Part shown: positions 24,138-32,097 of the stretch, piece by piece
How the letters are laid out: every line of letters starts with the position of its first letter
Position numbering within the stretch: the first letter of the stretch is position 1
Assembly: GCF_900102425.1 (NCBI RefSeq)
Contig: NZ_FNBT01000006.1
Location: forward strand, 124,001-188,000
Length of the DNA stretch: 64,000 nt
Source of the DNA: Blastococcus aurantiacus
Lineage (GTDB): Bacteria; Actinomycetota; Actinomycetes; Mycobacteriales; Geodermatophilaceae
Reading direction: 5' to 3'
Made by a program: the position numbers and the translations under genes
The notes under the pieces: model-generated
The model's database searches: none
What the model was told of the DNA's origin: nothing
What the model saw: only the letters and a program-made list of their open reading frames with translations

Positions 24138-24701
24138 AAGGTGGTGCGGGAACGGCTGGACCGGGACGTCTGGGTGCGCGCAGCGCTGGACGTCATGGGG
24201 GAGCGTGGCGTGGCCGGCCTGGCCATCGAGCCGCTGGCGAGGTCGCTCGGCACCACGAAGGGCAGCTTCTACTGGCACTTCCGCGACCGCGAGGACCTCA
24301 TCGAGGCGGCCCTCGAGCGGTGGGAGAACCAGGAGACCGACGCGGTCATCGCCATGCTCGGGCCCCTGGCCGACGGGGCCGCCCGCCTGCGGGAGCTGCT
24401 CACCGCGATCTTCCTGACCCATGCGGATGCGTCCGACCACAGCGTCGGACTGGCGGCCGACGTCGGTCATCCGGCGGTGCAGGACGTGCTCGGCAGGGTG
24501 ACGCGCCGCCGCATCGACTACGTCGCCGACCAGTTGGTGGCCGCGGGCATCGACGCGGAGGAGGCCGGGCATCGTGCGGTTTTGGCCTACACCTCGTACC
24601 TCGGCTGGTCGACGATGATGCGGAGCGCCCCTGGGGCGCTCCCCCCGCGGGAGCGGACCGCATCGTTCGTCGACTCCGTGATGCGTCTGCTCATCAGCTG
24701 A
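24111..24701 (+). CDS. TetR-family transcriptional regulator
   Basis: A 196-residue TetR repressor. The DNA-binding domain runs RDVWVRAALDVMGERGVAGLAIEPLARSLGTTKGSFYWHFRDREDLI (key: TTKGSFYWHF). The C-terminal part includes HPAVQDVLGRVTRRRIDYVADQL. The ATG at 24111 lies inside operator 1; GTG codons at 24141 and 24144 would also leave a complete helix-turn-helix and would lie just outside the operators, so the real start may be there. It probably represses both itself and the divergent SRPBCC-DUF2867 gene. Confidence 0.83.
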   Translation: MARPYGTVRKVVRERLDRDVWVRAALDVMGERGVAGLAIEPLARSLGTTKGSFYWHFRDREDLIEAALERWENQETDAVIAMLGPLADGAARLRELLTAIFLTHADASDHSVGLAADVGHPAVQDVLGRVTRRRIDYVADQLVAAGIDAEEAGHRAVLAYTSYLGWSTMMRSAPGALPPRERTASFVDSVMRLLIS

Positions 24702-24748
24702 GCCGCGCACATCCGCCCGGCAGCCCGGGCGTGCGTGGAGCGCCCGCC

Positions 24749-24991
24749 CTACTGGGTGGCGGGGCCGCCCTGGTCCGTGCCCTGCAGGCGCCCCAGGAAC
24801 TCGTGGCAGCGCTTCGCCCGCGCGGAGTCCTGCTCCATCACCTCGCGGAAGAAGCTGGCGACGTCGTCCAGGCCGGCGTTCTCGGCGTCCCGGACGTACT
24901 GGCCGTAGTCGTGCCCGGCCTTGAGCGAGTGGTACTGGACGGAGACGAGGTCGTAGAAGACGTCCTCGAAGCCGGTCTCTCCGGTGGCCAT
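24749..24991 (-). CDS. Small helical protein, ferritin-like pattern
   Basis: An 80-residue protein, predicted all-helical, with no signal or membrane segment. The segment YDLVSVQYHSLKAGHDYGQYVRDAENAGLDDVASFFREVMEQDSARA (key: YHSLKAGHDY, FFREVMEQD) resembles one helix pair of ferritin-like or rubrerythrin proteins, with Glu/His positions that could bind metal after dimerisation. This is a weak resemblance. The ATG at 24991 follows GGAGGACCC. It belongs to the small-stress-protein style of this genome; no operon partner. Confidence 0.6.
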   Translation of the reverse strand: MATGETGFEDVFYDLVSVQYHSLKAGHDYGQYVRDAENAGLDDVASFFREVMEQDSARAKRCHEFLGRLQGTDQGGPATQ

Positions 24992-25069
24992 GGGTCCTCC
25001 TCGGGGGATCGACGGTGGGCCCGCGGGATACCCGTGCGGGACCGATCCGTCACATCTCCGCGCGGGTCA

Positions 25070-25246
25070 CTACGGGACGGTGTAGCCGGTGTCGTCGTCG
25101 GCAGCGGACAGCTCGTCCTCGCCGGAGGTGACGGGGTCGTCGGCGGTGGAGGCGAGGTCCTCACCCTGGCCCATGGCTCCCGGATCGGCCTGCAGGGTGC
25201 GGGGGTCGTTGAGCGGGTCGGGGGTGTCGGGATCGGTGACGGTCAT
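25070..25246 (-). CDS. Small acidic, probably disordered protein
   Basis: A 58-residue protein, MTVTDPDTPDPLNDPRTLQ and onward, rich in Asp, Glu, Pro and Thr, without hydrophobic core. It resembles in composition several other tiny proteins in this window (51316, 51480, 54201, 55694, 56936). The longer frame to 25258 is an alternative start. Function unknown. Confidence 0.5.
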   Translation of the reverse strand: MTVTDPDTPDPLNDPRTLQADPGAMGQGEDLASTADDPVTSGEDELSAADDDTGYTVP

Positions 25247-25292
25247 GCGCACCCGCATGCCCCGACGGGCGGTGCGGGAACCGCTGGTCCTC

Positions 25293-25312
25293 GCGTAACC
25301 GATGTGTTACGC
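25293..25312. promoter_or_regulatory. ArsR operator GCGTAAC-N6-GTTACGC
   Basis: A perfect 7-bp inverted repeat with 6-base spacer directly upstream of the ArsR gene at 25320. It covers the ATG at 25302, which argues that the true start is the GTG at 25320. Confidence 0.7.
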
Positions 25313-25319
25313 ATATCCC

Positions 25320-25649
25320 GTGGACGCGCTCGCAGCTCTCGCCGACCCGGTCCGCCGGGAACTGGTGGGGCTGCTGGCGCAGGGGGAGGTGCCCGCCGGC
25401 GAGCTGGCCGACCGCTTCCCCGTGAGCCGGCCCGCGATCAGCCGGCACCTCCGGGTGCTGCGGGAGGCAGGCCTGGTCACCGTGCGCGCCGAGGGGAAGC
25501 GGCGCCTCTACGCGCTCGACCCCACGCCGCTGCGCGAGCTCGACGACTGGCTGGAGCCCTATCGCGACCTGTGGGCCTCCCGGCTGGACGCGCTGGACAC
25601 CGAGATCGCCCGCGGTCGGCGGGCGCGGAGGAACGGAGAACCCGCATGA
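25320..25649 (+). CDS. ArsR-family winged-helix regulator
   Basis: A 109-residue ArsR-type repressor: DALAALADPVRRELVGLLA, GELADRFPVSRPAISRHLRVLREAGLV (recognition helix SRPAISRHL), wing AEGKRRLYAL, and a C-terminal helix DDWLEPYRDLWASRLDALD. It lacks metal-binding cysteines in the usual place. I place the start at GTG 25320 because the upstream ATG at 25302 is inside the operator; transcription may be leaderless. Its stop overlaps the SRPBCC gene (ATGA), repeating the ArsR-SRPBCC pairing seen at 18280-19564. Confidence 0.87.
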   Translation: MDALAALADPVRRELVGLLAQGEVPAGELADRFPVSRPAISRHLRVLREAGLVTVRAEGKRRLYALDPTPLRELDDWLEPYRDLWASRLDALDTEIARGRRARRNGEPA

Positions 25650-26152
25650 GCGAGGACCTGGAGACGCGGCGAGGCATCGTCACACGGCTGGACGACGGGC
25701 GGCAGCGGCTGGAGTTCCGCCGCTCGTGGCCCGACCCGGTGGACGACGTCTGGGCGGCGCTCACCGAGCCCGACCGCATGGCCCGCTGGATCGGCACCTA
25801 CGACGGGGAGCGCGCCGTGGGCGGCACCGGCACCTTCACCATGACGCACGAGGAGCAGCCGACGGGCGAGCCGATGCGCATCGTGGCGTGCGACCCGCCG
25901 CGACGGCTGGTCGTCGAGTGGGTGCAGGAGGACACCGACGCCTGGCGGGTCGACCTCGACCTCACGACCGAGGGCGACCGCACCGTGCTGCGGTTCGTGC
26001 AGGTGTTCGGCGCCGAGGCCGACGTCACCGACTTCGCCATGGGCTGGCACTGGTACCTCGAGAAGTTCGGCGCGGAGGTGGCCGGCACACCCGTCCCGGG
26101 GGAATGGGAGGCCTTCCTCGCCCAGGTCGGGCCCGCGTACGGCCGCGACTGA
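25646..26152 (+). CDS. SRPBCC (AHSA1-like) domain protein
   Basis: A 168-residue SRPBCC protein: RLEFRRSWPDPVDDVWAALTEPDRMARWIGTYDG, GTFTMTHEE, RRLVVEWVQED and a final helix MGWHWYLEKFGAEVAG. It is translationally coupled to the ArsR gene by ATGA. The ligand is unknown; ArsR-SRPBCC pairs probably sense and sequester or modify a small hydrophobic compound, which is inference. Confidence 0.87.
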   Translation: MSEDLETRRGIVTRLDDGRQRLEFRRSWPDPVDDVWAALTEPDRMARWIGTYDGERAVGGTGTFTMTHEEQPTGEPMRIVACDPPRRLVVEWVQEDTDAWRVDLDLTTEGDRTVLRFVQVFGAEADVTDFAMGWHWYLEKFGAEVAGTPVPGEWEAFLAQVGPAYGRD

Positions 26153-26208
26153 GCCGGGCGGCCCCCGGATCCCCCCGGAGGGGGCGCGATAGCGTGCCCG
26201 GGATCCGG

Positions 26209-26230
26209 CCGCCGACAACGGCGTCGGCGG
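26209..26230. other. Inverted repeat in the gap upstream of the MFS operon
   Basis: CCGCCGAC-N6-GTCGGCGG, perfect 8-bp arms. It lies in the 180-base gap between the SRPBCC stop (26152) and the MFS start (26333), and may be the terminator of the former or an operator of the latter. Confidence 0.4.
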
Positions 26231-26332
26231 TTGGATCGGCCTCCGCCTCGCGGGCCGGCTCGACCGGTGTCCGCGCCCCGGGTCGGTTAGCGTTGGAGAG
26301 CCGCAACCCGTTCGACGGAGGCTCTTCCCCAC

Positions 26333-27547
26333 GTGGCGAATCCCTACCTGCAGGTCCTGCGCACGCCGCACGCCCTGCCCATGGTGCTGGCCGCCTTCAT
26401 CGGCCGGCTGCCGCTCTCCATGGTCGGTCTGGGATGCGTCCTCCTCGTAGCGGCCGAGACGGGCTCCTACGGCCTGGGTGGCGCCGTGGCCGCGGTGGGG
26501 GCCGTGACGACGGCGGTGGCCGGCCCCTTCGTCGGCCGGCTGTCCGACGCGCACGGGCAGCGCCGGGTACTGCTGCCGGTGCTGGCGGTCTTCGTCGCCT
26601 CGGGCAGCACGTTCCTGGTCGCCGTCCGCCAGGACTGGCCGCTCCTCGTCGTCTTCGTCACCGCGGGGCTGGCCGGGGCCTGCCTGCCGCCGGTCTCCTC
26701 GATGATCCGCGTGCGATGGACCCATCTGCTGCGCGGCAGCCACCGGCTGCCCACCGCGATGGCCATGGAGTCCGTCGTCGACGAGATGGTCTTCGTGCTC
26801 GGGCCGGTGCTCGTCACGATCCTGTCGACCACCGGGCACGCGACGGCCGGCCTGGTCACCGCCTTCGTCCTCGCCACGGTGGGCAGCCTGCTGTTCGCCG
26901 CGCAGCGCCGCACCGAGCCGGTGCCCACCGCGCACGAGCACCGCGTCCTCACCTCGGCCATGCGGTGTGACGGGCTCAAGGTCCTGTTCGTCGTGGCCGC
27001 CGGCGTGGGCACCGTCCTCGGCACCCTGCAGATCTGCCTGGTCGCGTTCGCCGACGAGCTGGGACAGAAGCCGATGACCGGCGTCCTCATCGCGGGGCTC
27101 GCGGTCGGTTCGATGATCAGCGGCATGGGGTGGGGAGCCGTCCACTGGCGGTTGCCCCTGCGCCACCGGCTGGCCGGCGTGCTGGTGCTGCTGACCGTGC
27201 TCAGCGCCCCGCTGATGCTCGTCCGGGACGTCTGGCTGATGGTGCCCTTCGTGGTGCTCGCCGGCATCGCCGTGTCGCCGGTCCTGATCAGCGCCTTCAC
27301 CCTCGCCGAGCAGCTCGTGCCGCGGGCCGCCGTCACCGAGGCGTTCACCTGGATCGGGACGGCGCTGGCCCTCGGCGTCGCCGTCGGCGCGTCCGTCTCG
27401 GGCAAGGTCGTCGACATCTCCGGGGCCAACGCTGCCCTGTCGGTCGCCACCGTGGCCGCCGCGATCGCCGCGGGCGTCGTCGCGCTGACGCAGCGGGCGC
27501 TGCACGTGCCCGCCGAGCACGCCTCCGCCCCGGCGCTCGCGCGCTGA
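26333..27547 (+). CDS. MFS transporter
   Basis: A 404-residue inner-membrane protein with about 12 hydrophobic segments. The loop VGRLSDAHGQRRVLLPV between helices 2 and 3 is the MFS motif A. The closing pattern AEQLVPRAAVTEAFTWIGTALALGVAVGASVSGKVVD is typical of a widespread actinobacterial efflux-like MFS subgroup. Substrate unknown. It starts an apparent operon: the S33 peptidase follows 14 bases after its stop and the peptidyl-tRNA hydrolase gene overlaps that one. Confidence 0.85.
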   Translation: MANPYLQVLRTPHALPMVLAAFIGRLPLSMVGLGCVLLVAAETGSYGLGGAVAAVGAVTTAVAGPFVGRLSDAHGQRRVLLPVLAVFVASGSTFLVAVRQDWPLLVVFVTAGLAGACLPPVSSMIRVRWTHLLRGSHRLPTAMAMESVVDEMVFVLGPVLVTILSTTGHATAGLVTAFVLATVGSLLFAAQRRTEPVPTAHEHRVLTSAMRCDGLKVLFVVAAGVGTVLGTLQICLVAFADELGQKPMTGVLIAGLAVGSMISGMGWGAVHWRLPLRHRLAGVLVLLTVLSAPLMLVRDVWLMVPFVVLAGIAVSPVLISAFTLAEQLVPRAAVTEAFTWIGTALALGVAVGASVSGKVVDISGANAALSVATVAAAIAAGVVALTQRALHVPAEHASAPALAR

Positions 27548-27561
27548 CCGGAGGACACCGG

Positions 27562-28824
27562 GTGGACGAGCGGTACGAGATCCCCGGGGCGCTCGTCCAC
27601 GACCGGACGGTGACCGTCCCGCTGCACTGGAGCGCGGGCGAGGGTGCCGGCATCGAGGTGTTCGTCCGCGAGCTGGTGCACCCCGGGAAGAGGGACCGCG
27701 ACCTGCCGCTGCTGCTGTTCCTCCAGGGCGGCCCCGGTGGCAAGTCGCCCCGGCCGACCCGGGGTGGCTGGATCGCCCGTGCGCTGCAGGACTACCGCGT
27801 GGTGCTCCTCGACCAGCGCGGCACCGGCCGCAGCTCCCGCGTCACCGGGGCCGTCGTGCAGCGCTTTCCCGACGCCCGGGCCGCGGCCGACCACCTGCTC
27901 GCCTTCCGCGCCGACTCGATCGTGGCCGACGCCGAGCACGTCCGCGCCACCCTCTACGGCGGACGGCGCTGGACGACGCTGGGGCAGAGCTACGGCGGCT
28001 TCCTCACGCTGACCTACCTGTCCCGGGCACCGCACGGGCTGGAGCGCTGCCTCATCACCGGCGGGCTGCCCGCCCTGCACCCCGACGCGCGGGAGCTCTA
28101 CCGGCGCACCTACCCCCGCGTGGCCGCCAAGGTCCGGCGCTTCTACGAGCGCTACCCCGGCGACGTGGCGCGCAGCGGCGCGGTCGCCGACCGGCTCGCG
28201 GCCGCACCCGTGCCTCTCCCGGACGGCGACGTGCTGTCGGTGCGCCGCCTGCAGACCGTCGGGCAGGTCCTGGGCAGCCAGGCCGGGGCCGAGGAGCTGC
28301 ACTGGCTGCTCGAGGAGGCCCTCGACGACGGCGCCACGAGCGGCCTGTCGGACACGTTCCTCGACCAGGTCGCCCACCGGACCTCGTTCTGGGACAACCC
28401 CCTCTACGCGGCTCTGCACGAGAGCATCTACGCCTCCGGCCCCGGCGCGACGGCGTGGGCGGCCGAGGCGGAGCGCGGCCCGGAGTTCGACGGAGACGTC
28501 CGTCCGCTGCCGTTCACCGGCGAGATGACCTACCCGTGGATGTTCGACGAGATCGCCCCGCTGCGGCCCTTCGCCCCGGCCGCGCACGCGCTCGCAGCCC
28601 GGGAGAACCTGCCGGAGCTGTACGACCCGGCGCGGCTGGCGGCCAACGAGGTGCCGGTCGACGCGGCGGTGTACTTCGACGACATGTACGTCGACACGGA
28701 CCTGTCGCTGGAGACCGCCGCGGCCGTCGGCAACGTGCGCACCTGGGTGACCAACGAGTTCGAGCACGACGGCCTGCGCACCGGGGACGTGCTCGACCGG
28801 CTGCTCGGCCTCCGGTACCGATGA
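27562..28824 (+). CDS. Alpha/beta-hydrolase, proline iminopeptidase (S33) type
   Basis: A 420-residue peptidase family S33 protein. The oxyanion-hole motif QGGPGGKS is near residue 56, DQRGTGRSS near 84, the nucleophile elbow GQSYGG near 149, and a catalytic His lies in the C-terminal FEHDGLR segment. Asp is expected in the VDAAVYFDDMYVD stretch. Such enzymes remove N-terminal proline or other residues from peptides. GTG 27562 follows GGAGGACACCGG. The 3' end overlaps the acVLRF1 gene by four bases (ATGA), which suggests linked work on released peptides. Confidence 0.85.
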   Translation: MDERYEIPGALVHDRTVTVPLHWSAGEGAGIEVFVRELVHPGKRDRDLPLLLFLQGGPGGKSPRPTRGGWIARALQDYRVVLLDQRGTGRSSRVTGAVVQRFPDARAAADHLLAFRADSIVADAEHVRATLYGGRRWTTLGQSYGGFLTLTYLSRAPHGLERCLITGGLPALHPDARELYRRTYPRVAAKVRRFYERYPGDVARSGAVADRLAAAPVPLPDGDVLSVRRLQTVGQVLGSQAGAEELHWLLEEALDDGATSGLSDTFLDQVAHRTSFWDNPLYAALHESIYASGPGATAWAAEAERGPEFDGDVRPLPFTGEMTYPWMFDEIAPLRPFAPAAHALAARENLPELYDPARLAANEVPVDAAVYFDDMYVDTDLSLETAAAVGNVRTWVTNEFEHDGLRTGDVLDRLLGLRYR

Positions 28825-29489
28825 CCCGGCCCCGGCCGGCTCCTGGGGGCGGGCGGCGGCTGGGCGTCGCGCCCGAGCGGCTGGGCAGGTGGCTCGACGG
28901 CGTCGCGGAGCGGCACGGCCCCTTCACCGACGTCCGCACGGACGACGACGGCACGGTCCGGCTCACCTGCGCGGACACGACGACGGTCGTGCTGCGCGCT
29001 CCGTTCGGCTGGACGCCGGAGCAGCCCGTGCTCGCAGGATTCACCGCGGCCGCCCGTGCCGACCGGACGGCGGCGGTCCTGCTCGTCCGACGCGGCCGAT
29101 GGGCGGTCGGCGTCTTCGCCGGGGAGCGGCTGGTGGTGTCCAAGGTCGACGCGCGCCAGGTGCAGGGGCGGACGGCGGCCGGCGGGTGGTCGCAGCAGCG
29201 GTTCGCCCGCCGTCGCGGCCACCAGACCGACGCCGTCGTCGGCTCGGCCGCGGACACCGCGGCCCGCGTGCTGCTCCCGCATCTCGCCGATGTCGTCGCG
29301 CTGTTCACCGGTGGGGACCGGGGGCTGGTCGACGAGGTGCTGGCCGACCGGCGGCTGGCCGGGCTGGCCGCGCTGCGCCGGGAGCCGCACCTGGACGTCG
29401 GTGAGCCCACCAAGGCGGTGCTCCTGGAGACGCCGGCGCAGCTGCGTGCCGTCGAGGTGACGATCGTGGAGCCGGCCGACCGCTCCTGA
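28821..29489 (+). CDS. acVLRF1-family peptidyl-tRNA hydrolase (actinobacterial Vms1-like release factor)
   Basis: A 222-residue protein of the actinobacterial VLRF1 family, related to eukaryotic Vms1/ANKZF1, which cleaves peptidyl-tRNA on stalled large ribosomal subunits. The diagnostic block is GRTAAGGWSQQRFARRRGHQ (about residues 116-135), where the Gln of the GGxSQ loop replaces the GGQ of classical release factors. Preceding strands (WAVGVFAGERLVVSKVDARQV) match the eRF1-like fold. The start ATG 28821 overlaps the peptidase stop. Family function is known mainly from eukaryotes, so the bacterial role is partly inference. Confidence 0.82.
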   Translation: MTRPRPAPGGGRRLGVAPERLGRWLDGVAERHGPFTDVRTDDDGTVRLTCADTTTVVLRAPFGWTPEQPVLAGFTAAARADRTAAVLLVRRGRWAVGVFAGERLVVSKVDARQVQGRTAAGGWSQQRFARRRGHQTDAVVGSAADTAARVLLPHLADVVALFTGGDRGLVDEVLADRRLAGLAALRREPHLDVGEPTKAVLLETPAQLRAVEVTIVEPADRS

Positions 29490-29523
29490 CGGGAACCGTG
29501 CCCCGATGGACGCATTGGTCCGG

Positions 29524-29583
29524 AATGGCGGAAAAGTGTCCGGCGCCACTCCGTGGCAGTGGCCCCCGACACTTTCCGGCATT
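29524..29583 (+). other. Long imperfect hairpin after the acVLRF1 gene
   Basis: Outer arms 29524-29540 and 29568-29583 pair over about 16 positions with one mismatch and one bulge (core GGAAAAGTGTC / GACACTTTCC); inside is a second 6-bp stem, GCCACT / AGTGGC, at 29545-29563. It starts 35 bases past the stop at 29489 and may be a terminator or part of a structured leader for the small protein at 29706. The rest of this 216-base gap is AT-richer than its surroundings, consistent with a promoter near 29630. Confidence 0.55.
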
Positions 29584-29705
29584 CGAGTGAGCAGTGTCTC
29601 ACGCATTTCCGGGAGTCATCCCCGCCATTCTGCGTTATCACTAAAGCAACACCCCAGCGTGGCCGATGAAGACCGCGACCACGGACAACTCGTCAGGAGA
29701 CAGTC

Positions 29706-29885
29706 ATGGGAACGCACACCGCTCACAGGCCCAGCACGCTCGGCAACATCCCGATGAGCTTCGCTCCGATGCTCTTCGCGGACCCGTCCTACCTCGAGGC
29801 CGACCGCGCCCCGATCGGCGCCGCGCAGGGCGACGGCGTGCGCTTCATCGCCCGCCTGGGACGCATCCTCCGCGCCCACAGCTGA
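29706..29885 (+). CDS. 59-residue small protein of unknown function
   Basis: Encodes MGTHTAHRPSTLGNIPMSFA and continues to an Arg-rich end (RFIARLGRILRAHS), 59 residues. The ATG has AGGAGAC five bases upstream, and the gene is bracketed by the long hairpin at 29524 and a terminator at 29922, so it is a single-gene transcription unit. No family is recognised. It has a moderately hydrophobic middle (PMSFAPMLFADPSYL) and a basic amphipathic C-terminal helix. Too short for usual gene-finding cut-offs. Confidence 0.62.
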   Translation: MGTHTAHRPSTLGNIPMSFAPMLFADPSYLEADRAPIGAAQGDGVRFIARLGRILRAHS

Positions 29886-29921
29886 GCCATTCCGCCCTCG
29901 CTGGACGAGGGCCGCGATAAC

Positions 29922-29958
29922 GACGCGGGAACTGCCCCGAAAAGGCAGCTCTCGCGTC
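29922..29958 (+). terminator. Hairpin terminator of the 59-residue protein gene
   Basis: Arms GACGCGGGAACTGCC (29922-29936) and GGCAGCTCTCGCGTC (29944-29958) pair at 13 of 15 positions around a 7-base loop. It starts 36 bases after the stop; a smaller CCCTC/GAGGG hairpin lies between. Confidence 0.65.
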
Positions 29959-30035
29959 GCTGTCGTCTCCGGGGCCCGAGCACCGGACGGAAGCCCCTCG
30001 ACCGCCCGCTCCGCCCGGCGTAAGGTCCTCCGACC

Positions 30036-32090
30036 GTGTCTCCCGTCGCACCGTCCGAGACCGACCTCCCTCCCGACCCCGTCCTCGCCGCCGAGCGCGC
30101 CCACCTGGCGCGGGCGCTGGACTGCCTCTCCGAGATGCGCGTCGCCGCCACCGCCGTGACCGACGCCGGTGTGGACGCCTGGGCGTCCGAGCGGCTGGGC
30201 GCGGCCCGTGCCGAGCGGCTGCGCGCCCTGGCCGCGGACCCGGGCGTGCCCCCGTTCTTCGGCCGCACCGACAGCGGCGGCCCGGTGCCCGAGACGTTCC
30301 ACATCGGCCGCCGGCACGTCCGCGACGACGCCGGCGACCCGGTGGTCATCGACTGGCGCGCCCCGATGAGCCGGCCGTTCTACCAGGCCACCGCCGCCGA
30401 TCCCCAGGGCGTGGCGAGGCGGCGCCGGTTCGGCTTCGCCGACGGCGAGCTCACCGGGTACGAGGACGAGCGCCTCGACACCGGCGACGACGGCCCGGGG
30501 GAGTTCCTGAGGGCCGAGATCGAGCGCCCGCGCAGCGGCCCGATGCGCGACATCGTCGCCACCATCCAGCCGGACCAGGACGACATCGTCCGCGCCCCGC
30601 TCAGCGAGTCGATCTGCGTGCAGGGTGCACCGGGCACCGGCAAGACCGCCGTCGGCCTGCACCGCGCCGCCTACCTGCTCTACACGCACGGCGGCCAGCT
30701 GGCGCGCACCGGCGTCCTCGTCGTCGGGCCCAACCGCGCCTTCCTGCGCTACATCGAGCAGGTGCTGCCCACGCTCGGCGAGGTGGACGTCGCCCAGTCC
30801 ACGGTGGCCGACCTGACCGGGCGCGTGCCGGTGCGGGGGGTCGACGAGCCGGCCACCGCCGTCCTCAAGGGCGACGTCCGCATGGCGGACGTGCTGCGGC
30901 GGGCGCTCTGGGGCGAGATCCGCAAGCCGGCCGACGACGTGATGGTGCCGCTGGCCGGACGCCGCTACCGCGTCCCCGTCGAGCGGCTCAAGCGCTACGT
31001 CGACGACCTCCGCCGCCGTGCCCGCGGGGACGACGACCAGCAGCTGCTGCACTACGCCGCCGGGCGGGAGCGGCTGGCGATGCTGCTCGCCGGTGACGCG
31101 CGCAGGCAGAAGGAGGCGGCGGGCGGCAGCCCGACCGACGCCGAGACGCGCAGGGCCGCGCGCAGCCCGGAGGTGCGGGCCTTCTGCGACGAGGTGTGGC
31201 CGTCCCGCGACGCCGCCGGTCTGGTCGCCGCCCTCTTCGCCGACGCCGCCCTCCTCGCCCGGGCGGCGCGGGGCGTCCTCGACGACGGCGAGCAGGCGCT
31301 CCTCCACTGGGCGACGCCGCCCCGTTCCGTGCGCTCGGCGCGGTGGACGGAGGCGGATGCGGTCCTGGTCGACGAGGCGGCCGGTCTGCTCGAGCGCACG
31401 CAGGGCTTCGGGCACGTCGTCGTGGACGAGGCGCAGGACCTCTCCCCGATGCAGTGCCGGGCCGTCGCCCGGCGGCTCGCGGCCGGATCGCTGACCGTGC
31501 TCGGCGACCTCGCGCAGGCGACCAGCCCCTGGTCGGCGGCCGACTGGGGGCAGACCCTCGCCGGGCTGGGCCGGCCGGACACCGTCGTCCGGCCGCTCAC
31601 CCGCGGGTACCGGGTGCCGGCCGAGGTGCTCGACTACGCCAACCGGCTGCTGCCCGTGATCGCGCCCGGGCTGCCCGCCGCGACCGCCGTCCGCGGTGAG
31701 CCGGGATCCCTGCGGATCCACCCCATCACCGACCTGGCCGGCCCGCTGACCGGCGTGGTCACGGAGCTGGCAGCGGAACCCGGATCGATCGGGGTGGTGT
31801 GCGCCGACGACGTCGTCGGCGAGGTCGTCGCGCTGCTCACCGCCGCGGGGCTCCCCGCCGCGGCACTCGTGGACGACGGGGAGCCGCCGGCGCGGATCGC
31901 CGTCGTCCCGGCGACCCTGGCCAAGGGCCTGGAGTTCGACGCCGTGGTGGTGGGCGACCCCGCGGCGATCGTGGCCGCCGAGCCGCGTGGGCTGCACCGC
32001 CTCTACGTCGTGCTCACCCGCGCGGTGAGCACGCTCGTCGTCCTCCACCGGGACGACCTGCCCGCGCAGCTGGCCGACGTCCCCGGCTGA
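30036..32090 (+). CDS. helD: HelD-like RNA polymerase-recycling ATPase (UvrD/Rep superfamily)
   Basis: A 684-residue SF1 helicase-like protein. The N-terminal antiparallel helices and the ETFHIGRRHVRDDAGDPVVIDWRAPMSRPFYQA segment are typical of HelD. Walker A QGAPGTGKT is near residue 197-204, the DEAQDLSP Walker B-like box near 468, VLGDLAQATSPW near 490 and the RGYRVPAEVLDYANRLL motif near 525. HelD binds stalled or free RNA polymerase and removes it from DNA, using ATP. A TAAGGT -10-like sequence lies 10-15 bases before the GTG at 30036, which suggests a leaderless mRNA. Its stop is 7 bases from the convergent YihY gene. Confidence 0.88.
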   Translation: MSPVAPSETDLPPDPVLAAERAHLARALDCLSEMRVAATAVTDAGVDAWASERLGAARAERLRALAADPGVPPFFGRTDSGGPVPETFHIGRRHVRDDAGDPVVIDWRAPMSRPFYQATAADPQGVARRRRFGFADGELTGYEDERLDTGDDGPGEFLRAEIERPRSGPMRDIVATIQPDQDDIVRAPLSESICVQGAPGTGKTAVGLHRAAYLLYTHGGQLARTGVLVVGPNRAFLRYIEQVLPTLGEVDVAQSTVADLTGRVPVRGVDEPATAVLKGDVRMADVLRRALWGEIRKPADDVMVPLAGRRYRVPVERLKRYVDDLRRRARGDDDQQLLHYAAGRERLAMLLAGDARRQKEAAGGSPTDAETRRAARSPEVRAFCDEVWPSRDAAGLVAALFADAALLARAARGVLDDGEQALLHWATPPRSVRSARWTEADAVLVDEAAGLLERTQGFGHVVVDEAQDLSPMQCRAVARRLAAGSLTVLGDLAQATSPWSAADWGQTLAGLGRPDTVVRPLTRGYRVPAEVLDYANRLLPVIAPGLPAATAVRGEPGSLRIHPITDLAGPLTGVVTELAAEPGSIGVVCADDVVGEVVALLTAAGLPAAALVDDGEPPARIAVVPATLAKGLEFDAVVVGDPAAIVAAEPRGLHRLYVVLTRAVSTLVVLHRDDLPAQLADVPG

Positions 32091-32097
32091 GGCCGCA

